From assembly GCA_039934635.1 (NCBI GenBank), contig JBDTLT010000016.1, forward strand, positions 1 to 51,298: a stretch of DNA of 51,298 bases, given 5' to 3'. This stretch comes from DATLFA01 sp039934635. Lineage in GTDB: Bacteria; Actinomycetota; Acidimicrobiia; Acidimicrobiales; WLNW01. Below are positions 34,029-42,609 of this stretch, piece by piece. Numbering within the stretch: position 1 is the first letter of the stretch; every line of letters starts with the position of its first letter. A program made the position numbers and the translations under genes. The notes below the pieces were generated by a model that saw nothing but the letters and a program-made list of their open reading frames with translations, did not search any database and was not told the DNA's origin.

Positions 34029-35225
34029 TCAGCGGCTAGTGGGGACCGGGCTGGGTAGGTCGTTCCACGTGGCCAGCGACTGGGCCAGCGGCGATCGTTT
34101 GACGTTGCCCTTCTGGGTGTCGCTGAAGAGGCAGAGCCCCGTCGTCGAGCCGGTGCAGTTGGGGCCCCAGAGCAAAACAACCGAGCCGTTGTGGGCGGCG
34201 ACTTCATCGAGGGCGCGCAACGTGGATGCCACCAGGGTCGCGTCGTCCATCTTGTCGGTGGGCTGCGGATAGAACTCCGCCCACCAGATGGGCAACTTCG
34301 TTTTCGCCCGAATCCAATCCTGGATCGCGCCGAACTTGTCGACCGCCCGAACCGGGTCGGTGGTCAGCGCGGCGTTCTTCGGCCGCAGGCCTCCGTCGAT
34401 GACGATGAAGTCTGCGCCCGTCGCATGCTCGAGGAAGTAGTCGATGACGTCGAGCGGCCGCTGATCGAATGCTCCCCACGCGCCGCCGAGCGATGAGGGA
34501 TGCGATGACTTGTCGGGGTTGGCGACGGTGTCGACCACGACGTAGGGGCCGCCGATCTTGGCGGTCGGCCGCACTTTTTTCACCGCCGCGTAGACCTTGT
34601 TGTAGAGCTCGACATAGAGCTCGTATTGCCAACGGTTCTGCGCATTGTCGAAGAAACCCTTGAGCTCGTTCCAAACCAGGAAGTAATCGACGTCGGGATA
34701 ACGCTTTGCCACCTCCGCGGAGAGATTGGCGAAATCGTCGAAGAAATCAGGTAGCGGGGCGGCTTCGAGCCGGCTCCAGTCGGTGCTGCCGGCCTTGCCG
34801 CCCTTCATCCAATCGGGGGCGCAGCACAGCGTGATGACCGGGATCGCGCCACTGCGGCGAATGGCATTCATGCGGTAGTCGAGGGTCGTCCAGTCGTAGA
34901 CGCCTTTGCTCGGCTCTGGATTGAGTGCGCCGAACCCCATGATGTGCTGGTTCTGCACTGGCGCGAGGTCGCGCAAGATGTCGATGGCCGCGTCGTTGGC
35001 TGCCGCGCTGTTGTCGGGATCGATCGAGTACTGCGTGTGTGTCCACCCGACGACGAGTCGGTCGATGGGTATCGTGCGCCGGGTGGTTGTGGGCGCCGGG
35101 ATCGACTCGACCGGAGATGACGAACGTGTTTCATTCGGCGCCAGCTGTGGCGACGAAGAAGTACACGCTGCTGCTACGAGCGCCACGACTAGCAAAAAGG
35201 CCAATCGCGCGCAGCGGCTCGGCAT
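34029..35225 (-). CDS. Glycoside-hydrolase-like lipoprotein (clan GH-A type), paralogue
   Basis: 398 residues. A lipoprotein signal, LVVALVAAACTSSS, places a modified Cys at about residue 20. The barrel domain starts at VVGWTHTQYS and is closely similar to that of the downstream gene (shared PVQNQH, WMKGG, STDW, KRYPDV, GGPYVVVDT, FDQRPLDVI). Candidate catalytic residues are Glu187 (VWNELKGF) and Glu317 (IWWAEFYPQP). It lacks the Thr/Pro linker. One copy tethered by lipid and one held on a flexible linker suggest two distances from the membrane. The start at 35225 is preferred to 35231 because AGGGAG then has six-base spacing. The 185-base gap to its neighbour holds no gene. Confidence 0.87.
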   Translation of the reverse strand: MPSRCARLAFLLVVALVAAACTSSSPQLAPNETRSSSPVESIPAPTTTRRTIPIDRLVVGWTHTQYSIDPDNSAAANDAAIDILRDLAPVQNQHIMGFGALNPEPSKGVYDWTTLDYRMNAIRRSGAIPVITLCCAPDWMKGGKAGSTDWSRLEAAPLPDFFDDFANLSAEVAKRYPDVDYFLVWNELKGFFDNAQNRWQYELYVELYNKVYAAVKKVRPTAKIGGPYVVVDTVANPDKSSHPSSLGGAWGAFDQRPLDVIDYFLEHATGADFIVIDGGLRPKNAALTTDPVRAVDKFGAIQDWIRAKTKLPIWWAEFYPQPTDKMDDATLVASTLRALDEVAAHNGSVVLLWGPNCTGSTTGLCLFSDTQKGNVKRSPLAQSLATWNDLPSPVPTSR

Positions 35226-35375
35226 CAACATCTCCCTCGAGGACCCTGTGGATGCTACTTGACCTGCCTGGGTGAGGGTACGCGGCGTGATGTGACGGGG
35301 CTTTCGACGACCGGGTTCGCCTGGTACGTTTGGCCCACGCGGATGCCTCCTTTTGGGCGGCGAAAAAGTAATTCC

Positions 35376-35411
35376 GGACTCATGGTTCGCAAAACCGCTG
35401 AGCCGTATGCT
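35376..35411 (+). promoter_or_regulatory. Hairpin and -10-like box before the first GT2 gene
   Basis: A nested stem is formed by GGACTCA (35376-35382) with TGAGCC (35399-35404), one bulged A, and inside it GGTT with AACC. TATGCT at 35406-35411 fits TANNNT, 23 bases before the GTG. The rest of the 209-base divergent gap (35226-35434) has no gene. It does not match a c-di-GMP-I riboswitch because only one GCAAA segment is present. Confidence 0.3.
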
Positions 35412-35434
35412 GGCGGCCGATCGAAAGGTAGTTC

Positions 35435-36268
35435 GTGGAATCAACAGCTCGCCGTCTCGCGACGGAGACCATGCCCAAGGAGGTTGGGAGACACGCGCGC
35501 GCGGTGCGGCCCAACCGCCGGCTCAGGCCTCGAGGGATTGTCGCGCTGGCGACCGTCAATCAACGGGCGCAGTTCAGATCACACGACTCGTCCACACCGA
35601 CGGTGGCCGTCGTCATCCCGACGCTCAACGAAGCCGAGAACATTCCGCACGTACTCGACCGCATTCCTGACTGGATTACCGAGATCATCATCGTCGACGG
35701 CTATTCGACCGACGACACGGTGCTCGTCGCGAAGCAGTGCCGTTCTGACATCACCATCGTCTTCCAGACCGGCAAGGGCAAGGGCGACGCGATCGCCGCC
35801 GGCGCGCAAGCGGCCACCAGCGACATCGTCGTGCTCCTCGACGCCGACGGCTCCACCGATCCGGCAGAGATCCCGCGCTTCGTCGCCGCGTTGCGTACGG
35901 GCGCCGACTTCGCGAAAGGTTCGCGCTTCATCACCGGTGGCGGCAGCGCCGATATCACGCTCATCCGCAAATGGGGCAACCGCGGACTCGCGACACTCGT
36001 CAACCGCTTGTTCGGCTCCAAGTTCACCGACCTCTGCTACGGCTACTTCGCGTTCTGGCGTCGCTGCCTTCCTGATCTGAACATCGATTGCGAAGGCTTC
36101 GAAGTCGAGGCCTTGGTGGCCCTCCGGGCGTTGCGGGCCAACATTCGCATCGTCGAGGTCGCCAGCTTCGAAACACCGCGCATGAGCGGTACGTCGAAGC
36201 TCGCAGCCAAGCGCGACGGTCTTCGCATTCTGCGTACCATCATCTCGGAGTGGGTCCGGCCAAGGTGA
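35435..36268 (+). CDS. GT2 glycosyltransferase, polyprenyl-phosphate sugar transferase-like
   Basis: 277 residues. After a 55-residue basic lead, the GT-A fold begins at VAVVIPTLNEAENIPHVL; DxD is DAD at 136-138, with KGKGDAIAAGAQAA before it. The pattern is that of dolichol/polyprenyl-phosphate mannosyl- or glucosyltransferases (DPM1/GtrB-like), but no C-terminal membrane segments are present. It would load a sugar onto a lipid carrier or onto a lipid-linked glycan at the membrane's inner face. GTG 35435 has GAAAGGTAG upstream; the real start could be further in, near the fold. Confidence 0.88.
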   Translation: MESTARRLATETMPKEVGRHARAVRPNRRLRPRGIVALATVNQRAQFRSHDSSTPTVAVVIPTLNEAENIPHVLDRIPDWITEIIIVDGYSTDDTVLVAKQCRSDITIVFQTGKGKGDAIAAGAQAATSDIVVLLDADGSTDPAEIPRFVAALRTGADFAKGSRFITGGGSADITLIRKWGNRGLATLVNRLFGSKFTDLCYGYFAFWRRCLPDLNIDCEGFEVEALVALRALRANIRIVEVASFETPRMSGTSKLAAKRDGLRILRTIISEWVRPR

Positions 36269-36280
36269 GAGGTTGGTCCC

Positions 36281-37591
36281 ATGCCCGTTCCCGCCTCGTG
36301 GCGTATTGACCTCGACAACTACGTACCGCTGGCGGTAGGTACTGTCGAATTGCGCAGCGAACTCGCGCCGCAGTGCGACGCGATTCGTGATCGTGCAAAT
36401 TCAGACAGCCGACCGCAGCGAGCGCGCGTCCTTCTGCGCATCGACGGACAGCCGATCGGCTACGCGACCGCGCCATTGTCCGATGCGGGCGAGCTCATTG
36501 CTTCGGTTCGCGATCAAGCGCTCGCCGCGCTGTCGCTCCACTTAGGGCGCGCCGCAGAGTCATTGTCCGCGCTCATCGACACGATGCCGCCGGCCGTCCT
36601 GCGGCCCGAGCGGGGCCGGGGCACCGTCACGATTGCGATCCCGACTCGCAATCGAGCCAACAGTTTGCAGCGTCTTCTGGACTCGATCGACAAACTGAAC
36701 TATCGCGATTTCACCGTCCTCGTCGTCGACAACGCCCCGACGACCGACTCGACGTATCTGATGGTTCGCGAGCGCATGCAAGCCAACTCGCAGCTGCGTT
36801 ACGAGGTCGAACCACGGCGCGGCGGCAGTCACGCCCGCAACTGTGCGCTGCGGGCGATCTCGTCCGACTTCGTCTTGTTCGCCGACGACGACACGGTGCT
36901 CGATCGACTGACGCTCGATGGCATGCTCGACGGCTTCGAACGAGACGACAAGATCGGCTGTGTCACCGGCTTCGTCGCATCGTGGGAACTCGACACCCTT
37001 GCCAAAGCGCGATTCGATCAGTTGTCGGCGTGGGGTACGAGGTTCGTCCCGCGCGTGCGTTCACTCGACCCTGATTCCGACGTAGGCCCCGCCTATCCGT
37101 ACACCGCTGGAGTGTTCGGCGCCGGTGCGGTCTATGCCTTTCGCTGCGAGGCATTGAAGGAGATCGGTGTTTTCGACCTCGCGTTGGGGCCCGGCACGCC
37201 GGCGCATGGTGCCGAGGACATGGACATGTTCGTTCGAACGATCCTCTCGCGCTGGTCGATCGCATACGAGCCGTCGATGGTCGCGTGGCACGACAACCGG
37301 CCGACCGACGAGGACCTGCGTCGCCAAATCTGGGGTTGGGGCGTCGGTCTCTCGTCGTACGTGACGAAGCTTCTCACCAGTTCTGATTCGCGGACCGACG
37401 TGTGGCGCCGCATCCCGGCCGGCATCCGCCACACTCGGACCCTCAACCAGCGCGACCGAGCGGCGCGTCTACCCGCCGGCGTGATCGCTACCCAGCTGAT
37501 GGCTTGGACGTACGGACCGATCGGCTACGCGCGTAGCCGGTTCGGTGTCAGACGCGAGGCAAATCAGCAGTCACGGAAGTCCGAGAGCTAG
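36281..37591 (+). CDS. GT2 glycosyltransferase with extra N-terminal domain
   Basis: 436 residues. Residues 1-105 form an unrecognised lead (MPVPASWRIDLDNYV, LLRIDGQPIGYATAPL) that resembles the small N-terminal modules found on some actinobacterial transferases. A GT-A domain starts at VTIAIPTRNRANSLQRLL, with DDD at 202-204 and HGAEDMDMF as the ED acceptor motif. The linker between the two (LRPERGRGT) is encoded by a run partly resembling family B. It is followed at once by another GT2 gene. Confidence 0.88.
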   Translation: MPVPASWRIDLDNYVPLAVGTVELRSELAPQCDAIRDRANSDSRPQRARVLLRIDGQPIGYATAPLSDAGELIASVRDQALAALSLHLGRAAESLSALIDTMPPAVLRPERGRGTVTIAIPTRNRANSLQRLLDSIDKLNYRDFTVLVVDNAPTTDSTYLMVRERMQANSQLRYEVEPRRGGSHARNCALRAISSDFVLFADDDTVLDRLTLDGMLDGFERDDKIGCVTGFVASWELDTLAKARFDQLSAWGTRFVPRVRSLDPDSDVGPAYPYTAGVFGAGAVYAFRCEALKEIGVFDLALGPGTPAHGAEDMDMFVRTILSRWSIAYEPSMVAWHDNRPTDEDLRRQIWGWGVGLSSYVTKLLTSSDSRTDVWRRIPAGIRHTRTLNQRDRAARLPAGVIATQLMAWTYGPIGYARSRFGVRREANQQSRKSES

Positions 37592-38578
37592 TTGAGCCAA
37601 GAGCCATCCGTCAGCGTCGTCATCTGTTGTTACACAGAGCAACGATGGGATCAGATTCTCGCCGCGGTCGAATCAGTCCGACACCAGACGCTTCGTCCTA
37701 CCGAGGTCGTCCTCGTCGTCGACTACAACGACGACTTGTTGCAGCGCGCCGTCGAGCAACTTCGAGGCGTGATCGTGGTACCGAACCACGGCGACAAGGG
37801 GCTGTCAGGGGGCAAGAACACCGGGCTTCGTGTCGCAACCGCGCCGGTGGTCGCGTTTCTCGACGACGACGCAGTCGCCGCCCCTGATTGGCTACGGGTC
37901 CTTTGCGCCCCTCTCGCCGACGACTCCGTGGCCGGCGTCGGTTCGGCAGTGCTCCCGGCATGGCAAGACCAGCCCCCTCGGTGGTTTCCCCATGAGTTCT
38001 TGTGGGTCGTCGGCTGCTCGTATGTCGGATTGCCCACCGAGCCCACCGAGATCCGCAATCCGTTCGGTGGTGCGATGCTGGTGCGGCGCGAGTTGGCCCT
38101 GAGCTGTGGAGGGTTTCGCGCCGATCTCGGTCGCGTGCTCGGTCTGCCGGCCGGCTGCGAGGAAACCGAGTTCTGCATCCGCCTGCGTCAATCCACCGGA
38201 TGTCGCTTCATGTACGAACCCCGAACGACGATCGACCACTACGTTCCCGCCAGCCGGGTTCGGTTCCGCTACTTCCTTCATCGCTGCTATCACGAGGGTG
38301 TGTCGAAGGCGGCGGTTGCGAGATCGGTCGGTGCCGGCGATGCACTGGCGACAGAGCGGCGCTATGTCAGTCGCACACTGCCGGCCGGCGTCGCCCGAGG
38401 CGTGTTCGGAGTTTTCCGGGGCGATCTCGGCGGTCTTGCCTCGGCGGGTTCGATTGTTGCCGGGACCTTCGCCGCGGGTATGGGCTACTGCGCCTCGGCT
38501 CTTCGACGGAAATCCTTGATTAGCCCCGTGCCGACGAGCTCGCCGCAAATATCGCGCACACCGCGGGCCGACGAGTGA
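37592..38578 (+). CDS. GT2 glycosyltransferase
   Basis: 328 residues, GT-A fold: VSVVICCYTEQRWDQILAAVESV, DDD at 91-93, GGAMLVRRELALSCGGF, and GCEETEFCIRLRQ as the ED region. The TTG start lies directly after the stop of the previous gene, and its own stop overlaps the GTG of the flippase-like gene, so the three are tightly coupled. A weak hydrophobic stretch near 280-300 may hold it at the membrane. Confidence 0.88.
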   Translation: MSQEPSVSVVICCYTEQRWDQILAAVESVRHQTLRPTEVVLVVDYNDDLLQRAVEQLRGVIVVPNHGDKGLSGGKNTGLRVATAPVVAFLDDDAVAAPDWLRVLCAPLADDSVAGVGSAVLPAWQDQPPRWFPHEFLWVVGCSYVGLPTEPTEIRNPFGGAMLVRRELALSCGGFRADLGRVLGLPAGCEETEFCIRLRQSTGCRFMYEPRTTIDHYVPASRVRFRYFLHRCYHEGVSKAAVARSVGAGDALATERRYVSRTLPAGVARGVFGVFRGDLGGLASAGSIVAGTFAAGMGYCASALRRKSLISPVPTSSPQISRTPRADE

Positions 38579-41500
38579 AGACCACGATCGAACGCGTCGA
38601 AACGGCGCCGAAGGTCAGGGAGGCCCCGGGTCCCGCCGCCCGCGAGAACCCGGCACATGGCTCGCGCAACGCGGTCACGCACATGACCCGCAGCGTGCTC
38701 ACGCTCGGCTCGAGCGTCGGCATGCAGTCTGCGCTCGGTTTCGTATTCGTGATCACTGCCGCCCGCATGTTCGGCGCAACGGCCAGTGGCGCCGAATTGA
38801 CCATGATCGCAGTCGCCCGAGCAGTTGCTGCCGTCGTGCAACTCGACATGGCGGTCATCGTCCACCGTTTGCTACCGACCGCGGACCGGCCGGCGCGATT
38901 CGTGGCGCGGATGTACGTGATCACGACGTCGCTGGCGATCGTCGCTGCTCTGGCCGTCGTGTTGGTCGGTGGTCAGTACTCCGACGTCGTACACGACGTC
39001 GTGAAGGATCCCGTCTACGCGGTCTTCTTCGTCATTGCCGTGGCGTCGTGGAACGTGTTCGCTTTGCAGGACATCGTCCTCGCAACGCTGCGCCACGGTC
39101 GGATCGTGTTGATCGAGAGCACTATCTATGGACTCTCCGCGATCGGGGCGCTCTTCGCGATGCGCGCCGCCGGTGTCGAGCGCCCGATCCTGCTGGCGTT
39201 CTTCATCCCCGTGTTGCCCCTCGCGTGCGGTGTGTCGTGGTACATCTTTCGCCACGTCATTCCCGCCGATCTCGCGTTGGCAATCCCACGGCGCAAGATC
39301 AACGTGCGTCGCGAGTCGCCGTTGATCATTGGCGACTTTCTCATGTCGACCCTCGATCTGCTCGTTCGGGCGGTCACGCCGGTGCTCGTCGCCGACTGGT
39401 TGGGCACCGACATCGCCGCGGGGTACGCGGTCGCGAGTGCAATCGGCTTCGCGATGGGCGACCTCTTCACCGCGCTGCAACGATCACTCGCCACCGAACT
39501 CAGCCGGCACCCTGAGCAACGCCGCAGCTTGGTCGGGCGCACTCTCAAATTGATCTTGTTGGGCGTGGTGCCCAGCACGCTTGCCGTGGTGGCCGCCGCG
39601 CCCCTCGTTCTGCGTCTCTTCGGAAAGGATTTCGTCGAGGCGAGTTCGTTCCTTCGCCTTTTGGCGTTGTCGTCGATCCCGGCCAGTCTCACCAGCGTGG
39701 CGCTGACGGTCGCACGATCGCAGCGCTCGACCAAGACGACGGTCGGGTGTCTGACGATCTTGCATACGCTGACCATCGCCGTGATCCTGCTCTTCCTGCG
39801 CGACCACGGTCTGTTCGTCATCGGCGCGGCCTATGCCGTCGGCTGGTCGGCGGCGCTCGTGCCGGGTGCGCTGTATATGAGCCGTCATCGCGCGCGGCGC
39901 TCGGGTCAGTCTCACGGACTCGCCTCCGCCGAAGTCGGGCTCAAAGAGGAGCAGCGTGAGCACCGCGTTGTCGCGTACGGCGACGACGATGTTGCGTTCG
40001 ACGGGGATGTCGAGGTCGCGTACGGCGATGACGATGTCGCGTTCGAGGATGCGCTCGCGGTGGAGGTGTTCGACGAAGACGCCGAGGATGAGTACCGCGT
40101 CGACTCGTATGCCGACGATGAGGTTGCGTTCGACGGGGATGTCGAGGTCGCGTACGGCGATGACGATGTCGCGTTCGAGGATGCACTCGCAGTAGAGGTG
40201 TTCGAGAAAGAAGACGACGACGTCGAGGTGGCGCTCGGCGAGGTCGGCATGGCGGCGCGGGCGATCACGGTCATCGAGTTCGATGAGTTCGATGACGCGG
40301 CGGTACTCGACGAAGTCACCCTCGACGCAGGCGTCGAGGTCACCGTCGACGCAGAGCCGAGGCGACGCCGGCGCGCGGTTGTGTCTGCTTGGGTCGCAGG
40401 GTTCGCAGCCGCCGCGGGGGCACCGTTGCTGCCGGTGACCTCCTTGCGGATGGCCGCGGTCCTCGCGGCGATGTTGGTCCTGCCCGGGCTGCCGTTCGCG
40501 CGTTGGTTGCGTTTCGGGTCAGAACCGGTGCCCATCGTCTGTGTCGCCCTGAGCCTCGCCGCGTGGGCGCTCTTGAGTGTGCTCACAGCCCAATTCGATC
40601 TGTGGAATCCGATTGCGCTGTATGAGGTCGTCATTGCTCTGAGCGCGCTCGCCGTGCTATTGGGCAGGAGAAGCGCGGCGACGCGCGACCGCCGCAAGCG
40701 CGTGTGGCCGACCATCGACTTTCACGGCGGCCTGATCGTCGTGACGGCGGCGGTCGTCGTCATCGTCGCGACGCGAGGCGTCGTTCGGCACGTCAATCCA
40801 GAGGCGTACGACTCGTTCGGGTTCTTCCGCGCCGCGCCGAGCGGCTATTTCGTCGCACTTGCCCTCCTGATCGCCGCGTCCGTGCACAATCTGTGGCGGG
40901 AGAAGTTTTCAGAGCTGTGCGCGGCCGCGCTCGTCGGATCGACGGTGTTCCTCCTGCATGGGGTCCTGCCGATCGTGTACGGCACGCCCCGGTTCGGTTG
41001 GAGCCCCAAGTACATCGGCGTCGTCGAATACGTGATCGACAACGGTTCGTTCAATCGCAACATCGACGCGTTCCACAACTGGCCGGGGTTCTTCACCACC
41101 GCGGGCACCTTCAGCGAGCTCGTGGATCTGAGGCCGCTGTCGTATGCACCGTGGGCGCCTCTCTTCTTCAATCTCCTCGCGATCGGCGCGCTCGACTTCC
41201 TCTATCGGTCCTTCAGCAGCGACGCGCGGCAGCGGTGGCTGGCCATTCTGCTGTTCGTCGTGGCGAATTGGCTGGGCCAGGACTATCTCGCGCCGCAGGC
41301 CTTCGTCTTGGTCTTGTCATTCGTCATGCTTGGTCTGGTCGCTCGTGTCTTGAGCGCATTCCCGACGAGGGAGACACTGCGGGCAAGGGTCACCGGCGCG
41401 GTGCTCAAGCGCGTGTCGCGCACTCGCTACGTTCGCCCTGACCTACCTTTCTTCGAACGATCGACGGTGACGAGGACCGCAAAGACACGCGGCGTCGTGG

Positions 41501-42543
41501 CCTGCACCGTGCTGTTCGGTGCAATCGCCGTGAGTCATCAACTCACTCCGATAGCCGTGCTTCTGGTGACGTTCGTCTATGCGGTCTTCCGGCGCCTGGT
41601 TCGACCGGACCTGCTGATCTTCATGGTGGTGATCTTCATCGGGTGGATGCTCACGGCCCATGCCTACTTTTCGAAGAACACCTATTTGCTCGAGTTGCCG
41701 AACCCGTTCAAGAATGCGAGAACGACGCCGTTCTCGCAACTGACGGAGACGCCCGCCGCCGGCATCGTCTGGGCCTACCGCGTCGGATTCGCGTCGGTCT
41801 TTGCAATCGCGGCGTTGGCAGTCGTCGGTCTCTTTCGTCGCGTTCGTGCCGGCTTTGCCGATTTCGAAGTGCTGCTGCTCTGCGGCGCGCCGGTGCTCGT
41901 CGGCGTAGGCGTCAGGTATGGCGCAGAGGCCCCTCTGCGCGCCTACCTCTATGCGTTGCCCGGACTCTGTTTCTTGGCGAGTGCGGCATTCCTTCCGCGA
42001 CGTTCGGCGTGGCGATCGTTACGGGGGGCCTTCGCGGGCTTGGTTGTGGTGTCGGTTTTGGCGTTCGGCTTCGTGCTTGCCGCGTACGGCCGGGAGTCGT
42101 TCAACTACATCCGTGCCGACGAGTTGGCCGTGGGTCGCGTGCTGGGTGAAGTTGCGCCGCCCGGCTCATTCGTCATCACCATCGCGCCGGGCCAAGACGC
42201 CAAGATGACGCGCAACTACTACCAAGTCGTGAACGGGCTGGACAAGATCGGCAGTGTTTTCGATGTGCCCGGCTTGCCCTTCGACGATACGAATATCGAC
42301 GAGCCGCGAGTCGCCGCACTGGTGTCGGAGCTGTCCGACCGCATGGGAAACCGAAGCCTCTTCATCGTGACCGGGCAGTCGCAGCGCGAGTACGCCCACG
42401 AGTACGGCCTGCTGACCGTGCAGTCGTACAATCGGTTGGTCGACCTATTGCGAGCGAATCCGAACGTCGCTATCGTCGCCGAGCGAGGTGGAGCTGCTGC
42501 CTTTCGCGTCGTGAAGGTCGGAAGCGAGCCTGCAGCCGGCTGA
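38575..42543 (+). CDS. Flippase-like / polytopic membrane fusion with acidic repeat linker
   Basis: 1322 residues. About 35-440 is a 12-14-helix polysaccharide exporter of the MOP/Wzx type (VLTLGSSVGMQSALGFVFVI, RAVTPVLVADWLGTDIAAGYA). About 445-600 is a hydrophilic, very acidic linker with tandem repeats. About 605-1200 is a second polytopic domain with HNWPGFFTT and NWLGQDYLAPQAF, found in large membrane glycan proteins of GT-C or polymerase type; 1200-1322 is a soluble tail. If both halves work, one chain both flips and extends or transfers a lipid-linked glycan. The GTG overlaps the preceding stop. The two halves are separate genes in most systems. Confidence 0.82.
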   Translation: MKTTIERVETAPKVREAPGPAARENPAHGSRNAVTHMTRSVLTLGSSVGMQSALGFVFVITAARMFGATASGAELTMIAVARAVAAVVQLDMAVIVHRLLPTADRPARFVARMYVITTSLAIVAALAVVLVGGQYSDVVHDVVKDPVYAVFFVIAVASWNVFALQDIVLATLRHGRIVLIESTIYGLSAIGALFAMRAAGVERPILLAFFIPVLPLACGVSWYIFRHVIPADLALAIPRRKINVRRESPLIIGDFLMSTLDLLVRAVTPVLVADWLGTDIAAGYAVASAIGFAMGDLFTALQRSLATELSRHPEQRRSLVGRTLKLILLGVVPSTLAVVAAAPLVLRLFGKDFVEASSFLRLLALSSIPASLTSVALTVARSQRSTKTTVGCLTILHTLTIAVILLFLRDHGLFVIGAAYAVGWSAALVPGALYMSRHRARRSGQSHGLASAEVGLKEEQREHRVVAYGDDDVAFDGDVEVAYGDDDVAFEDALAVEVFDEDAEDEYRVDSYADDEVAFDGDVEVAYGDDDVAFEDALAVEVFEKEDDDVEVALGEVGMAARAITVIEFDEFDDAAVLDEVTLDAGVEVTVDAEPRRRRRAVVSAWVAGFAAAAGAPLLPVTSLRMAAVLAAMLVLPGLPFARWLRFGSEPVPIVCVALSLAAWALLSVLTAQFDLWNPIALYEVVIALSALAVLLGRRSAATRDRRKRVWPTIDFHGGLIVVTAAVVVIVATRGVVRHVNPEAYDSFGFFRAAPSGYFVALALLIAASVHNLWREKFSELCAAALVGSTVFLLHGVLPIVYGTPRFGWSPKYIGVVEYVIDNGSFNRNIDAFHNWPGFFTTAGTFSELVDLRPLSYAPWAPLFFNLLAIGALDFLYRSFSSDARQRWLAILLFVVANWLGQDYLAPQAFVLVLSFVMLGLVARVLSAFPTRETLRARVTGAVLKRVSRTRYVRPDLPFFERSTVTRTAKTRGVVACTVLFGAIAVSHQLTPIAVLLVTFVYAVFRRLVRPDLLIFMVVIFIGWMLTAHAYFSKNTYLLELPNPFKNARTTPFSQLTETPAAGIVWAYRVGFASVFAIAALAVVGLFRRVRAGFADFEVLLLCGAPVLVGVGVRYGAEAPLRAYLYALPGLCFLASAAFLPRRSAWRSLRGAFAGLVVVSVLAFGFVLAAYGRESFNYIRADELAVGRVLGEVAPPGSFVITIAPGQDAKMTRNYYQVVNGLDKIGSVFDVPGLPFDDTNIDEPRVAALVSELSDRMGNRSLFIVTGQSQREYAHEYGLLTVQSYNRLVDLLRANPNVAIVAERGGAAAFRVVKVGSEPAAG
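39970..40205 (+). repeat. 132-base tandem repeat in the acidic linker
   Basis: The segment from 39991 recurs at 40123, so the period is 132 bases or 44 codons. Over the first 81 bases the two copies differ at three third-codon positions only, all silent. Each unit contains an inner repeat of about 15 codons, VAYGDDDVAF. Such near-identity points to recent duplication, and the copy number could vary between strains. Confidence 0.88.
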
Positions 42544-42609
42544 GCCCATCACGGCGGCCGCGGGCCGTCGACTGCGCTCACGAGTTGTCCGCTATGGAGG
42601 TCCTGGACC

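Noticed and set aside
35341..35434. c-di-GMP-I (GEMM) riboswitch before the GT2 gene
   Set aside because: Only one GCAAA-type segment and no tetraloop-receptor pair were found; the overall pattern does not fit.
36601..36620. Sixth family B copy in the GT2 linker
   Set aside because: It matches GGCCCGAGCGG but lacks the downstream tail; kept only as a weak candidate because GC-rich chance matches are common.
39970..40205. CRISPR array
   Set aside because: The repeats are coding, in frame, with a 132-base period and no spacers.
39912..40715. Serine-rich 267-codon minus-strand frame over the repeat region
   Set aside because: It mirrors the GAC/GTC-rich acidic repeat; the serines come from complement codons and the plus-strand frame continues through both membrane domains.
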